Shown: positions 1-9,291, numbered from the stretch's first letter. The stretch: DNA of 64,000 bases from Niastella caeni (GCF_004834005.1 NZ_STFF01000001.1:991347-1055346); one strand, 5' to 3'. The notes: generated from the sequence alone by a model not told the origin. Numbers and translations: made by a program.

Positions 1-1907
1 TCGCCATCTGAAAAGGCTGTATTGTCAATGTCGTCTGGTTTAACGGATGCCCAAACACCTTCAATGTTTCTAAAGAAGTAATGAAACCGGAATCGCGGTA
101 ATTTTCTTTCATCAGGAATTTCATCGGCAATAGCTTTAAATTCAGCCTCATCCAACATTGCTCTCGTAATTAATAAGCCACGCAGAGCATTCTGTAAATC
201 TTCCTTGTTATCTATCTCTTCAAAAAGAGTTTCAGCAAAGTATTTTCCCGTAGCATCATCACCATTTGCTTTTATTGAACAAACCGCTTTATAATTATCG
301 CAGGGCGAATACAATCGTTCTTTTAGTTTAAATAAAGGATCTGTAATTAAGGTAAGAAGTTTTGAAATTCCATTGCCAGTTTGTGTCAAACCAAAAGCTG
401 TTGCAAGTTCCGTTGCTGCGATTTCACAAGCCGCAATGAAATCTACATCTGCCATATTCCCCTTTGCTGCTGAAAATTGAATTGCTATTTTTTTGAACGG
501 GCTCACAGGAAGCTTTCCTTCATTCTCTGGAAATGCAGTCACAGGATTGTTTCTTCCCTCAATTAATTTGAACTTTTGGTCAAAATGTGCTTGGCTTACA
601 CCAAAGAAGTCACATACAAAATTTTTACTATCCTCGTCACCCGTTTCAAGAGATGCACTGGATGCAAGTATGCGCAATTGAGTATGATGGGGGTGTAATC
701 CTAACCGGTTGAGCACGAGTTTAAGCAGATAAGCTACCTCTGTTCCTTGTGTGCCTCTATACAAGTGCAACTCGTCAATAATTAAATGGAAAATTCTGTC
801 CTGCTTTTCTACTTCTCTTTGATTTTCTGGCAAATCTTCACAAGCCAACCATTGTCTTGTTTCATCGAAAATTCCTTTGTCGATATCACGCATCAGCATA
901 ATACTTAGCATGGAATAGTTCGTAATCAAGATGTCAGGTGGCGCAACTTGCATATCAAACCGGCTTCTCATTTCTGCTCCGTCCAAGCGTTGGAAAAACG
1001 ATCTCAAGTCTTTCGCCTCACTTCCGGTTTTTCCCGTTGAATGAATGTACTCGGCAACACGGTTTGAATCAATTTCAATCTGCTGCAAATGTTCTTTAAG
1101 TTCGTCTACTTTCTTCGTATTAATTGCAAGAGTTCCATCATCTTTTATTTTTTTCAACTCTCCCGCCACAGGGGAACTACCATTGTATCTGCCGAAGTAG
1201 ATTGCATTTCCATTTGCACTTGAGTTCAACCATTGCCGTGTATCGTCTGAATCAAGTGCTTTTCTCAAACGGCTCATTTGGTCTTCTACCAATGCATTCA
1301 TCGGGTAAAGAATCAATGCTCTTACCCCTGCTTTTCTTTTTTCGTGTTGCCTCTGCCTTACCGCATCGCTCAAAGTGAAGTTTGAAACGTTTACAATTTG
1401 TGTTGTAGTGAGTCCTCCGTCTGCTCTATCCTTCCACCAGGTATTTACTGTTGACGGCTTTGCATGAGGTTGTTGCCAATTTGTAAATTCCTTTGCAAGC
1501 TGTGCAAACAATGGTAATAAAAAGGATTCCGTTTTCCCCGACCCTGTGCCTGATGTGATAATACAGTTATTACCCCTTAATGCTTCCTTCAACATCTCCG
1601 CTTGGTGCAAATACAATTTTCCAGATTCAGGAAATAGCCCAGTCTTCGCAAGCCCCCTAAAAGTTCTTGCTTGGTTTTCGTTTAATGCATTGCCTAAATC
1701 CTCAATTGTTAAATCATCAATCCGCTTGTTGCTTGAAACATAATCAGGCAAAGGTTCAATCCACGGCTTCCGGTAAAGAACCTTGTCGTAATTTAGCAAA
1801 GCATATCGCTCTCTTTCGAGGCCGTTGAATTTTGTCCCGAAAGCCGTCTCAACATACCTGATAAAATTTTCTTTTATCGTTTCAAATGAACCAATTGGAT
1901 CTTTCAT
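1..1907 (-). CDS. Large superfamily 2 DEAD/DEAH-box helicase, C-terminal part beyond the window (possible phage-defence helicase)
   Basis: The frame stays open from an ATG at 1907 to the left window edge, giving about 635 N-terminal residues and no stop. Seen: a Walker A motif SGTGSGKTE at about residues 119-127, preceded by LHQAEML (Q-motif-like); motif Ia-like ALILYPMNALVEDQ; ILITNYSML; a Walker B/motif II IIDELHLYRG near residue 378; motif III-like LASSAS; then FRFHYFFRNIEGVW. This order is typical of the large Lhr/DUF1998-type helicases found in defence systems (DruE of Druantia, DpdJ, DrmA of DISARM). The start overlaps the stop of the upstream gene (ATGA), so the two are translationally coupled. 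The missing C-terminus (helicase motifs IV-VI and any DUF1998 or nuclease domain) prevents a family assignment. Helicase identity is sure; the defence role is inference. Confidence 0.8.
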   Translation of the reverse strand, partial: MKDPIGSFETIKENFIRYVETAFGTKFNGLERERYALLNYDKVLYRKPWIEPLPDYVSSNKRIDDLTIEDLGNALNENQARTFRGLAKTGLFPESGKLYLHQAEMLKEALRGNNCIITSGTGSGKTESFLLPLFAQLAKEFTNWQQPHAKPSTVNTWWKDRADGGLTTTQIVNVSNFTLSDAVRQRQHEKRKAGVRALILYPMNALVEDQMSRLRKALDSDDTRQWLNSSANGNAIYFGRYNGSSPVAGELKKIKDDGTLAINTKKVDELKEHLQQIEIDSNRVAEYIHSTGKTGSEAKDLRSFFQRLDGAEMRSRFDMQVAPPDILITNYSMLSIMLMRDIDKGIFDETRQWLACEDLPENQREVEKQDRIFHLIIDELHLYRGTQGTEVAYLLKLVLNRLGLHPHHTQLRILASSASLETGDEDSKNFVCDFFGVSQAHFDQKFKLIEGRNNPVTAFPENEGKLPVSPFKKIAIQFSAAKGNMADVDFIAACEIAATELATAFGLTQTGNGISKLLTLITDPLFKLKERLYSPCDNYKAVCSIKANGDDATGKYFAETLFEEIDNKEDLQNALRGLLITRAMLDEAEFKAIADEIPDERKLPRFRFHYFFRNIEGVWASVKPDDIDNTAFSDG

Positions 1908-4729
1908 TTTAATTCTGTTTTTATTGGCTGTTGACTTAATTTGCGAAATAAGTTTTCAGTGAATATACCTGGAATATTTTCATATACCCAGTAATACTTC
2001 CCATCAATTTCTCTAAAATCGGGAGCCAACCCACTTAATAGCATAATTGATTCTGATAATAATCTTGGTACTGGAGTTTCCCATGGAATGGCTACCCGGT
2101 TCCGGTCATTGTCAAATAAAATCACATTCTTGTGGATCCGTTTCAATGCAAGATACTTTCCCCAATTCCTGTCTACCTGATAACACCTGCCGTCTTCCCA
2201 AAGCTTATAATAGTAGGTGTATTCGTTCAATTTGTATTCTATCATTGAAAATGATTTGTCCAATGTTGCTAATTCGCTTCTTTCAAAACTCAAATTTTCT
2301 GCATTGAAAACCCTTCTCGCCCAACCATAATCATTCTCATCTGTTAGTTGCTTTGAACTTTCATATTCCGAAATACCGGAAGAAAACTCTTGTAAGGCAA
2401 TCTGCGGAAAGTAGTCGTTTGAGTATTTTATTTGCAATTTTTTGGCAAATTCGGCCAGGTTTCTCTCTCCATAATTTTCAGTTGAATTACCAAACGATCT
2501 AATAGTGATTGCATCTGGCAAAAGCAATTTTTCATTGGAAGAAAATTGCTTTATGACTTCAACCTGAAGATTGTATTTCGGAGCAGTGTTTATGATTTCT
2601 TCAACCAGCGCTGAATCTCGTCCCCCGATTAGTAAAACTTTTCTTCCGTGTGAAGCCGGAATGAAAATGAGTTGTGGTGGATTTACAACAATCTTTTTCA
2701 TTTCATAATCGTAATCCAGGATTCCAGTGTAATCATAAAAATTTAGCGCTGTCTTTTTTGTTCTTGTAAGATTGAAACTTGCGGTTGTTTGTCTCTCCGA
2801 AAATTCTTTAGAGTAGTAGAATTCAAAAGCACTGAAAAATTCTCCTGTGGTTAAAACATTCTTCAAAGTAAGGAACCCGCACAGCATGTTTCCACAATGA
2901 TTGTTGAAGGTTGCTTTTGAAACTTGCGAAGCAATTTCCCAATTAGTTGATGTAAAAAGATGACTATATGGAGAATAAAGCCTCATACTTGATTTATGTG
3001 GATTAACAATGTTGCTTCCTATACAATATTGGTTCGCGTGCCCTTCAATGTACTTCCCAAATGAGTCCCGCTTCGGGAGTTGCATTCCATCGATCCTAAT
3101 CGCTGTCCCATTTGATGAAGTGAGATTGTAGGCAATCTCATTTCCTGAAAAATTTTCATTTTCAACTTTTATGTAGAAGTCAATATTCAGCAAAGTGTCT
3201 GGCGGTAGCAGCCAGCGGCTGATGTAGGATTGTTTTTTAGCAAGGAAGATTTTTTCTTCTGTATTCCTGTATTGCAGATAAACCTTTTCGTTGCCGTCTG
3301 AATTTGATATTTGAACTTCCGGTAAAAAGTCATTGATAAATGTTCTGAAATTTACTTTCAGTCCTCCAGTAAGTTCAATTCTTTTTTGCGTGTAAAGCGT
3401 CAATAGCGGAATGCTGGGGTGGCTCTTTACAGGATTGAGAATTTTAAATAATGAATAGCCGTCTGGCAATCCATCCAAATCTTCGATTCTAAAATTCCCA
3501 CTACTAAATGTTTTTCCCCATTCAATAATTGAATCACGCTTACCGTTCCTACAAAGCAGATACATTGGATCTGTTTTTGAAAGCGATTCAGTTTCTATCC
3601 AATAGCCTGTGCTTAACTGATAAGTTCCTGCACTTAGAAATAATCTCACATCACGATCGGGAAATCTTGCAACCCACTTATTGAAATCATCTTTGAGTTC
3701 AAAAGATTCTTTGAAATCAAAATGCAATGTTTTTGACCAGCCATTTGTCTCATAAATATTTTCATTCGTACCAAAACACAAATCTTCGGGATAATCATTT
3801 GAAGAATATGTCCTGAATGAAAACGAAATGAATCCATCATTATCATTGACACTGAATTGCAAAAATAACGGAGCGACCGTGTAATTTCTGCTTATGCGCT
3901 GGGTAGTTCCTCCTTCTTCACCATCATGTGTTTCACCTGTCCATTTTCTGTATTCACGAATAATAATTTCTATTATTGATTGTCCTAATTCATTTGAATC
4001 ACTTTTTCTGATAAGCTCAAGCACACTTTCTTTAAGTCCAAGGATATTCGTACCATGCCTCAAAAGGATTCTCCTGAATTCTTCCTTTGAGAAAGCGGAA
4101 TTAGGAATCAAGCCGGCCTCAAAAAACAGTTCAGGAAGTTTGTTTATTGTACTTGGCGGTAAAACACACTGTGAAAATGGTTTTCCAACATGGATCCAAT
4201 TTTGATTACCGAATTTCTTGAGTTCAAATATCCCAAGGTCGCAGTTCTTTGTAAGAATTGACCACTCTTCAAGTTCGTTCCAAAGATGGGAGATGTTTTG
4301 AAAATTGCCCGTGCCAATAGATTGTTCTGTATGTTCATTCAGGATTCTATATTTTTTGAAAAACACATTGACCTTGCCGTAATAGTTTGTCGCATTAAAA
4401 TGTTCATCGTATGTTTCTGTAAGAGGAATGATATATAAAATCAGATAAGCAATAAATGGTGGTGTGTCTGTTCCATTCCAATTTGAAAAGAGCTCCAGGG
4501 GTCGCTCTATTGGCGAATAGGGTGTTCCCGAATTGTTTCCACCTTTTTGACCGTATTTGATTGCATAAACAAAATCAGTCCAAATTTCGTCGTCAGATTT
4601 ATCAGCAAAAATAGGCCTTGAATATCTTATTAAATCTTGCTTGGTGAGATAGAAAAGAATATCCCTGCCTGCATTTTCAGGTTTGAAAAAAAATTTTGCT
4701 ATATGGTCATTCCAATCAAGATATTTCAT
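1904..4729 (-). CDS. Uncharacterised 941-aa partner of the helicase (DruH-like candidate)
   Basis: A 941-residue soluble protein with no signal peptide or membrane segment. I do not recognise a catalytic motif. A short Rossmann-like stretch (KVLLIGGRDSALVEEI) lies in the last third, and the C-terminus has an aromatic segment (AIPWETPVPRLLSES, then a YYWVYENIPG stretch). Its TGA overlaps the ATG of the helicase gene by 4 nt, so it is the first gene of a two-gene operon. A roughly 950-1000-aa protein next to a large helicase is the layout of Druantia type III (DruH-DruE); Dpd and DISARM partners are alternatives. That assignment rests on size and order only. The DNA is visibly more AT-rich than the genes from 5.4 kb onward, which fits transfer. 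The start ATG at 4729 follows an AGGAAT-like ribosome-binding site. Confidence 0.7.
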   Translation of the reverse strand: MKYLDWNDHIAKFFFKPENAGRDILFYLTKQDLIRYSRPIFADKSDDEIWTDFVYAIKYGQKGGNNSGTPYSPIERPLELFSNWNGTDTPPFIAYLILYIIPLTETYDEHFNATNYYGKVNVFFKKYRILNEHTEQSIGTGNFQNISHLWNELEEWSILTKNCDLGIFELKKFGNQNWIHVGKPFSQCVLPPSTINKLPELFFEAGLIPNSAFSKEEFRRILLRHGTNILGLKESVLELIRKSDSNELGQSIIEIIIREYRKWTGETHDGEEGGTTQRISRNYTVAPLFLQFSVNDNDGFISFSFRTYSSNDYPEDLCFGTNENIYETNGWSKTLHFDFKESFELKDDFNKWVARFPDRDVRLFLSAGTYQLSTGYWIETESLSKTDPMYLLCRNGKRDSIIEWGKTFSSGNFRIEDLDGLPDGYSLFKILNPVKSHPSIPLLTLYTQKRIELTGGLKVNFRTFINDFLPEVQISNSDGNEKVYLQYRNTEEKIFLAKKQSYISRWLLPPDTLLNIDFYIKVENENFSGNEIAYNLTSSNGTAIRIDGMQLPKRDSFGKYIEGHANQYCIGSNIVNPHKSSMRLYSPYSHLFTSTNWEIASQVSKATFNNHCGNMLCGFLTLKNVLTTGEFFSAFEFYYSKEFSERQTTASFNLTRTKKTALNFYDYTGILDYDYEMKKIVVNPPQLIFIPASHGRKVLLIGGRDSALVEEIINTAPKYNLQVEVIKQFSSNEKLLLPDAITIRSFGNSTENYGERNLAEFAKKLQIKYSNDYFPQIALQEFSSGISEYESSKQLTDENDYGWARRVFNAENLSFERSELATLDKSFSMIEYKLNEYTYYYKLWEDGRCYQVDRNWGKYLALKRIHKNVILFDNDRNRVAIPWETPVPRLLSESIMLLSGLAPDFREIDGKYYWVYENIPGIFTENLFRKLSQQPIKTELK

Positions 4730-5445
4730 AAGGAATAAGACTAGCGCTTAGGAAATAATTTACTTTTAAATCTTGTGTTTCAATAAAGCTTGCGTGGACA
4801 ATTGTGCAATTTGGTTGGGAGTAACTTCTAAAAAAGTTATGAATAGTCGAAAAAGTAAAACATTGAAGCCTTGTATAGTGTATGTTTTTGTTATTAAAAT
4901 AAACTACCTTGACATATGCAATTAATTCTTAATAATTAATACTTGTACCCCTTGAACTTCCGCTCATTAAGTTTAATCAACATGTGATAAATATAAGAAT
5001 TTTTACGGGGTGGCAGTATTTTAATCAATTTTTTGTCAGCAGTTCGCATACCTTAAAGAAGTAAGTAAAACTTAATGCACTTGACAGTATCTAAAGCGAT
5101 TTAATTCTTCTTCTAGCTCTTATAAGTAAAAATATTTCTTTTGGGGGACGGAGATCATGACGTTTTATGTTTACAATCTTACATTCAAAACAACTTCAGA
5201 GATCATAGTCCCGTACAGATTACACTTTTACAAATCATTTCTCCCAGCTTTCTCCCATCTGTGAGAAATCGCTTTTTCGAAGCTTCATATTTGCTTATAA
5301 TATCGGGATAAGAGCGAATTGCATAACGAAAAAAGAAAGCATTATGATTCCAATAACTTAGGAAGTTTATACGATATTTTTAGAGCGTTTTTCGCGACTT
5401 TTATTATTAAGTGTATATGAAAAAATACACATAATGATTTTCTAT
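4730..5445. other. Gene-free AT-rich spacer between defence-like module and mnmE
   Basis: 716 bp without a convincing ORF. It must contain the promoter of the 941-aa gene, but no good TAnnTTTG box is visible. Small inverted repeats are present: ATTAATT/AATTAAT (4921-4940), TAACTT/AAGTTA (4822-4839), TTTCTC/GAGAAA (about 5247-5268). No tRNA, integrase, transposase remnant or flanking direct repeat was recognised. This may be the edge of an acquired segment. Confidence 0.5.
5411..5430 (-). terminator. Weak hairpin downstream of mnmE
   Basis: GTGTAT, 8-nt loop, ATACAC, just beyond the mnmE stop. The stem is only 6 bp and AT-rich, and the run after it on the minus strand is not a clean U-tract. 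It is the only terminator candidate for mnmE. Confidence 0.3.
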
Positions 5446-6831
5446 CTACTTCCCAATACAAAACTTACTAAAAATATAATCCAACTGATCTTCGGTTGTG
5501 ATCTCACCGGTGATCTCGCCCAAATAGTGTAAACACCTTCGTATATCCAACGCTACTAAATCACCGGGAATTTTATTTTCCAATCCTGTACGAATATCAA
5601 CTAATGATTGCAGCACTTCCTGCAGCGCATGGTAATGCCGCGCATTGGTGATGATGGTATCATCAGTTTGCACTTTGCCTTGCAGTACCAGGTCTACCAG
5701 TTTCTCCTTTAAGACTTCGGTATGCTGGTTTGCTTTGGCGGAGATATAAATAATGCCGGGGATATTGCTGAACTTTTCGCGCAGCCCGGCTTCGGGCAAC
5801 ATGTCGGACTTGTTACCCGCCAGAATGTATTTCAGCTTTTTGTTGTTCAGTTCGTTGACGATAGATTGCAACTCCTGTACCGCCACTTCGTTTACGTCAA
5901 ACAGGTAGATCACCACGTCGGCCTGTTGCATTTTGGCCAACGCTTTTTCCATTCCTATGCTTTCTATTACATCGTGGGTATGTTCGCGGATACCGGCCGT
6001 ATCTATTAGCCGGAACAGAATACCATCTATATTCAGCACTTCTTCGATCGTATCGCGAGTAGTACCGGCGATATCACTCACAATAGCGCGGTTTTCATTG
6101 AGCAGGGTATTCAGCAGGGTCGACTTACCGGCATTGGGTTTTCCGATAATGGCTACGCTTACGCCATTCTTGATCACATTGCCCAATTGAAAGCTGGCAG
6201 CCAGTTGTTGCGTGGTTTGTTGTGCTTCGTTCAACAGATCGAACAATTGGGTGCGGTCGGCAAATTCTACGTCTTCCTGTGAAAAATCCAGTTCCAGTTC
6301 TATCAGGGCAGAGAACATGATCAACCGTTCCCGCAAACTTTTCAACCTTTCCGAAAACCCACCGCGGATATTATGCAGGGCTGTTTTTCGCGAAGCTTCG
6401 GTATTGCTGGCAATCAGGTCGGCCACAGCCTCGGCCTGCGCCAGGTCGAGCTTGCCATTTAAAAAGGCGCGTTGGGTAAATTCTCCCGGTTTGGCCAACC
6501 TGGCTCCCTGGTTCACGCAGGACTGTATTATCTGCTGTAAAACATAGGGAGAACCATGACCTGATACTTCTACCACATCCTCGCCCGTGTACGATCTTGG
6601 GCCTTTAAACAGCGATACAACCACTTCATCGAGCACCTTCCCATTTTCTTTTAAATAGCCTACATGCAGTGTATGTGAGGCTTGCTGCGTGAGGTCCTTG
6701 GCAGGGTATAACCGGTTGATAATATCAAATGCCTGGCGGCCGCTTAAGCGTATTACGCCAATGGCGCCTATCCCCTGCGGTGTTGCCAGTGCTACAATAG
6801 TATCTTCCCAGCCGATTGATTTTCCCTGCAT
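5446..6831 (-). CDS. mnmE: tRNA uridine-5-carboxymethylaminomethyl(34) synthesis GTPase MnmE
   Basis: Works with MnmG to place the cmnm5 group on wobble U34 of certain tRNAs. Seen: N-terminal formyl-THF-binding domain beginning WEDTIVALATPQG; an inserted G domain with P-loop GKPNAGKSTLLN, switch DIAGTTRDT, DTAG and NKSD; and the C-terminal hallmark CIGK at the very end. With the start at 6831 (MQGKSIGWEDT) the protein has 461 residues, the usual length. A longer in-frame reading up to 7074 adds 81 residues encoded by intergenic repeat words and lies upstream of the promoter, so it is rejected. Single gene between a defence-like module and the tonB cluster. Confidence 0.97.
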   Translation of the reverse strand: MQGKSIGWEDTIVALATPQGIGAIGVIRLSGRQAFDIINRLYPAKDLTQQASHTLHVGYLKENGKVLDEVVVSLFKGPRSYTGEDVVEVSGHGSPYVLQQIIQSCVNQGARLAKPGEFTQRAFLNGKLDLAQAEAVADLIASNTEASRKTALHNIRGGFSERLKSLRERLIMFSALIELELDFSQEDVEFADRTQLFDLLNEAQQTTQQLAASFQLGNVIKNGVSVAIIGKPNAGKSTLLNTLLNENRAIVSDIAGTTRDTIEEVLNIDGILFRLIDTAGIREHTHDVIESIGMEKALAKMQQADVVIYLFDVNEVAVQELQSIVNELNNKKLKYILAGNKSDMLPEAGLREKFSNIPGIIYISAKANQHTEVLKEKLVDLVLQGKVQTDDTIITNARHYHALQEVLQSLVDIRTGLENKIPGDLVALDIRRCLHYLGEITGEITTEDQLDYIFSKFCIGK

Positions 6832-6856
6832 AACGTTTGTCCTTTTTAAACGAATG

Positions 6857-6886
6857 CAAAAATACGCTACAAGCTGCACGCTGCAA
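6857..6886 (-). promoter_or_regulatory. Bacteroidota-type promoter of mnmE
   Basis: On the minus strand: -33 element TTG (6886-6884), 19 nt, then -7 box TATTTTTG (6864-6857), 25 nt before the mnmE ATG. This matches the TTG-N19-TAnnTTTG consensus. The -33 element lies inside the AAGCTGCAAGC-type repeat words of this spacer. Confidence 0.7.
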
Positions 6887-7036
6887 GCTATAATATAAGC
6901 TGAAGGCAGGGAAAGAAATAAGGAATGAAAAACAGAGGAATTAGGAAGGGAAAAGAAAGTTGACAAGTTAACCGGGAACTGGTACCCGGCAACCGGTAAC
7001 TGGTAACTGGTACCCGGCAACCGGTAACCGGCAACT
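6867..7036. repeat. Intergenic word repeats, AAGCTGCAAGC and CGGTAACTGG families
   Basis: 6867-6905 holds variants of AAGCTGCA(C/A)GC. 6966-7036 is an array of the degenerate words GGTACCCGGCAACC and CGGTAACTGGTAACTGG, which contain self-complementary parts (GGTACC, CCGGTAACCGG). The same words recur at 28909-28966 and 58919-59050. Confidence 0.8.
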
Positions 7037-7081
7037 AAAAAAGGTGCGCCTCCCCTCGCCTGCGGGAAACGCACCTTTTTC
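7037..7081. terminator. Bidirectional intrinsic terminator, end of tonB operon
   Basis: A-run 7037-7042, stem GGTGCG (7043-7048) / CGCACC (7070-7075), T-run 7076-7080. It sits 25 nt beyond the stop of the last tonB gene (minus strand), where the stem is followed by U residues. Confidence 0.8.
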
Positions 7082-7104
7082 CTGTGTGAAATAAACCTAA
7101 CTAC

Positions 7105-7938
7105 CTACTCTTCGGGAAGCTGAAAGCCCAATGGCTGTTTTTTGTACGATTTTACCTGGCGCCCGTTTTGAACGGCGGGTGTCCATTTACCGCTTTTCTT
7201 AATTACCCGAATGGCTTCTGCCCGTAATTCTTCCGGACCGCTCACCGCTTCTACATTACTTACATTGCCATCCTTGTCAACAACGAACTGAACCACTACA
7301 AAACCCTGAACGCCCTGGTCTATCGCAGCCTGTGGATAATGGAGGTTCTTGCGCAGGAACCGCTGCCAGGCTGCTTGCCCGCCGGGGTACTCCGATTCAA
7401 TTTGCACAGAAACAAAGATCCCATCATCGTCCTCTTTTTCTTTTTTAGGCAACTCAACTACATTTCCATTACCATCTCCGGGCGGAGCAATCACTGTTCC
7501 ATCATCACCTACTCCATCCGGGTTGTTCATTGTACCAATCTTTGCATTTTCCAGGTCTGCATTAACAGGTGGTTTGTCTACTTCAGACACTTTATCATCC
7601 GGTACAATGGTGAGTGTAGTGTTCCTGATCGTTTGTACCTGAACGGGCGGTGGCGCCGGGGGCTTCATCGGTGGTGGTGGCGGCTCTACTGGCTTCTCCC
7701 GCGGTTCTACCGAGGCCAATTCAATGTCCTTCGTAAGGAACACAGGGTCCACCTGCTTTTTTTTGCCGGCAAAAACAAACCCGATGAACAACATGAAAAT
7801 TACAGACAACATAACAGTGATGGACAATGTTAAACGCTTTTTGTATGTGCGTCGCAGATCATATGCGCCATACTCTTTATTGCGCCCCTCGAATAAAATG
7901 TCGAGTACATCTGCCGTTAGAATGGTTGAAGTTTCCAT
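7105..7938 (-). CDS. Energy transducer TonB, paralogue 1 of this cluster
   Basis: Couples the inner-membrane ExbB/ExbD motor to TonB-dependent outer-membrane receptors. 277 residues: cytoplasmic N-terminus METSTILTADVLDILFEGR, one membrane anchor at about residues 36-58, a proline-rich periplasmic linker (EPPPPPMKPPAPPP), and a C-terminal TonB domain from about residue 190 (ESEYPGG, then VVVQFVVDKDGNV and KSGKWTPA). Last gene of the exbB-exbD-exbD-tonB-tonB-tonB set, followed by a terminator. The first 64 residues are identical to the next tonB gene (8267-9100), and the DNA of that part differs at only a few positions, whereas the linkers and C-domains differ. This points to recent duplication or gene conversion. 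Confidence 0.93.
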   Translation of the reverse strand: METSTILTADVLDILFEGRNKEYGAYDLRRTYKKRLTLSITVMLSVIFMLFIGFVFAGKKKQVDPVFLTKDIELASVEPREKPVEPPPPPMKPPAPPPVQVQTIRNTTLTIVPDDKVSEVDKPPVNADLENAKIGTMNNPDGVGDDGTVIAPPGDGNGNVVELPKKEKEDDDGIFVSVQIESEYPGGQAAWQRFLRKNLHYPQAAIDQGVQGFVVVQFVVDKDGNVSNVEAVSGPEELRAEAIRVIKKSGKWTPAVQNGRQVKSYKKQPLGFQLPEE

Positions 7939-8012
7939 GGCTATGCTTTATTACTAAGATGCATGCCTTGATGGTTTCCACAACCTTTTTGCTTTTAAGT
8001 TATCTTTTAGTT

Positions 8013-8200
8013 TCTCAAAATACCAATGTGCAAATTAGCAAATTCGAAAATGTACAAATGGAAAACTAAAGTACTCAGTTATTTCATTAATAATGATTAT
8101 CAAGGCATCAACCATCAGTAATTATAGTTTTAATCACTATGCTACGCTTAGCTTCATTTGCACAATTGCTAATTGTCACATTTGCTAATTTGCTTCTAAC
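8013..8200. repeat. Word repeats in inverted arms between tonB paralogues
   Basis: Left arm 8013-8062 repeats CAAATTAGCAAAT-like words; right arm 8155-8200 carries the complement (CATTTGCACAATTGCTAATT and related). Together they form a large imperfect inverted repeat with about 90 nt between the arms. Confidence 0.75.
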
Positions 8201-8214
8201 TACCTCCATGAAAC

Positions 8215-8243
8215 AAAAAATCCCCTCCGTTACCAGAGAGGAT
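8215..8243 (-). terminator. Intrinsic terminator after tonB paralogue 2
   Basis: Minus strand: GAGAGGAT-type stem (8243-8236 with 8227-8220, one mismatch) followed by a U-run encoded by the A-tract 8215-8220. It resembles the terminator after the third tonB gene (9292-9326), so gene and terminator appear to have been duplicated together. Confidence 0.7.
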
Positions 8244-8266
8244 CTAAAATCTTTATTGAGTAATAA

Positions 8267-9100
8267 CTATTCTTCTACAAGACGAAATGCGATCCCTTGA
8301 TTTTTATACGATTTTACCTGATGGCCATTTTGTATCGCCGGTGTCCATTTACCACTTTTCTTAATTACCCGCACTGCTTCTGCGTACAATTCTACCGGCC
8401 CGCTTATGGCCTGCACATCACTCACCATACCATTTTGATCTACAATGAACTTTACCACTACAGTGCCTTGTATCTGGTTATCTATAGCTTCCTGCGAAAA
8501 GCGAAGGTTTTTTGTGAGGTAGCGCTGCCAGGCAGGCGGCCCACCTGGGTATTCGGATTCAATTTCAACCTTCGTAAAAGTTTTTTTCCAGTTTTCTTCT
8601 TCCTCTTTCTTTGGCGCTACTATTACTCCGTTACCACCATCTTCTATTGGTGGGGCTACAATACCTTCATCTTTCAAACCTTCCTGGTTCATGATGCCAA
8701 TTTTGGTATCTTCCAGTTTCGCGGTTTCAGGTGGCTTCTCATCTTCTTTTACCTCTTCATCCTTTACAATTTTGGGTGGTGTGAATTTGGCCATCTCTAC
8801 CTTTGGCGGATCTGGTGGCTTTGGTGGTGGCGGCGGTGGTGGTGGTTCTACCGCACGATCTGGCTTAATATCTGCCAATGTTGCGTCTGGTGGAATAATA
8901 AATTCTTTCGCCAGTTGTGTTTTTTTGCCGGCAAAAACAAACCCGATGAACAACATGAAAATTACAGACAACATAACAGTGATGGACAATGTTAAACGCT
9001 TTTTGTATGTGCGTCGCAGATCATAAGCGCCATACTCTTTGTTGCGCCCCTCGAATAAAATATCGAGTACATCTGCCGTTAGAATGGTTGAAGTTTCCAT
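8267..9100 (-). CDS. Energy transducer TonB, paralogue 2 (mosaic)
   Basis: 277 residues from METSTIL at 9100; an in-frame ATG at 9109 would add three residues. Same plan as its neighbours: short cytoplasmic start, one membrane anchor ending FAGKK, proline-rich linker (EPPPPPPPPKPPDPP), TonB C-terminal domain (ESEYPGGPPAWQRY, VVVKFIVDQNG, KSGKWTPA). The N-terminal 64 residues match paralogue 1 exactly, while the linker (PPDPPKVEMAKFTPPKIVKD) matches paralogue 3, so the gene looks like a recombinant of its two neighbours. In the same run of minus-strand genes as exbB/exbD, but with its own hairpin terminator downstream. Confidence 0.93.
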   Translation of the reverse strand: METSTILTADVLDILFEGRNKEYGAYDLRRTYKKRLTLSITVMLSVIFMLFIGFVFAGKKTQLAKEFIIPPDATLADIKPDRAVEPPPPPPPPKPPDPPKVEMAKFTPPKIVKDEEVKEDEKPPETAKLEDTKIGIMNQEGLKDEGIVAPPIEDGGNGVIVAPKKEEEENWKKTFTKVEIESEYPGGPPAWQRYLTKNLRFSQEAIDNQIQGTVVVKFIVDQNGMVSDVQAISGPVELYAEAVRVIKKSGKWTPAIQNGHQVKSYKNQGIAFRLVEE

Positions 9101-9142
9101 GGCTATCATTTATTACTAAGATGCATAGCCTAACAACTTCCA

Positions 9143-9283
9143 TAATCTATTTGAAAATTTGAAGATGTGCTAATTTGAAAATGAAGAACAGCTACGCTAT
9201 CGCATTCTAATAATAATACAAGTACTACTCAATAAAAGCGATTGCAGTATTAATTCATAAAGCTTCACTTTCAAATCTGCACT
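9143..9283. repeat. Word repeats AATTTGAAAAT between tonB paralogues
   Basis: 9143-9183 carries tandem AATTTGAAAAT/GATGTGCTAATTTG words. A short complementary piece (CACTTTCAAATCTGCAC) lies at 9267-9283. Same word family as 19544-19632 and 31857-31952. Confidence 0.65.
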
Positions 9284-9291
9284 TATAGAAA

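Noticed and set aside
6832..7074. 81-residue N-terminal extension of MnmE
   Set aside because: It is encoded by CGGTAACTGG repeat words, crosses the terminator at 7037-7081 and the promoter; MnmE homology starts at 6831.
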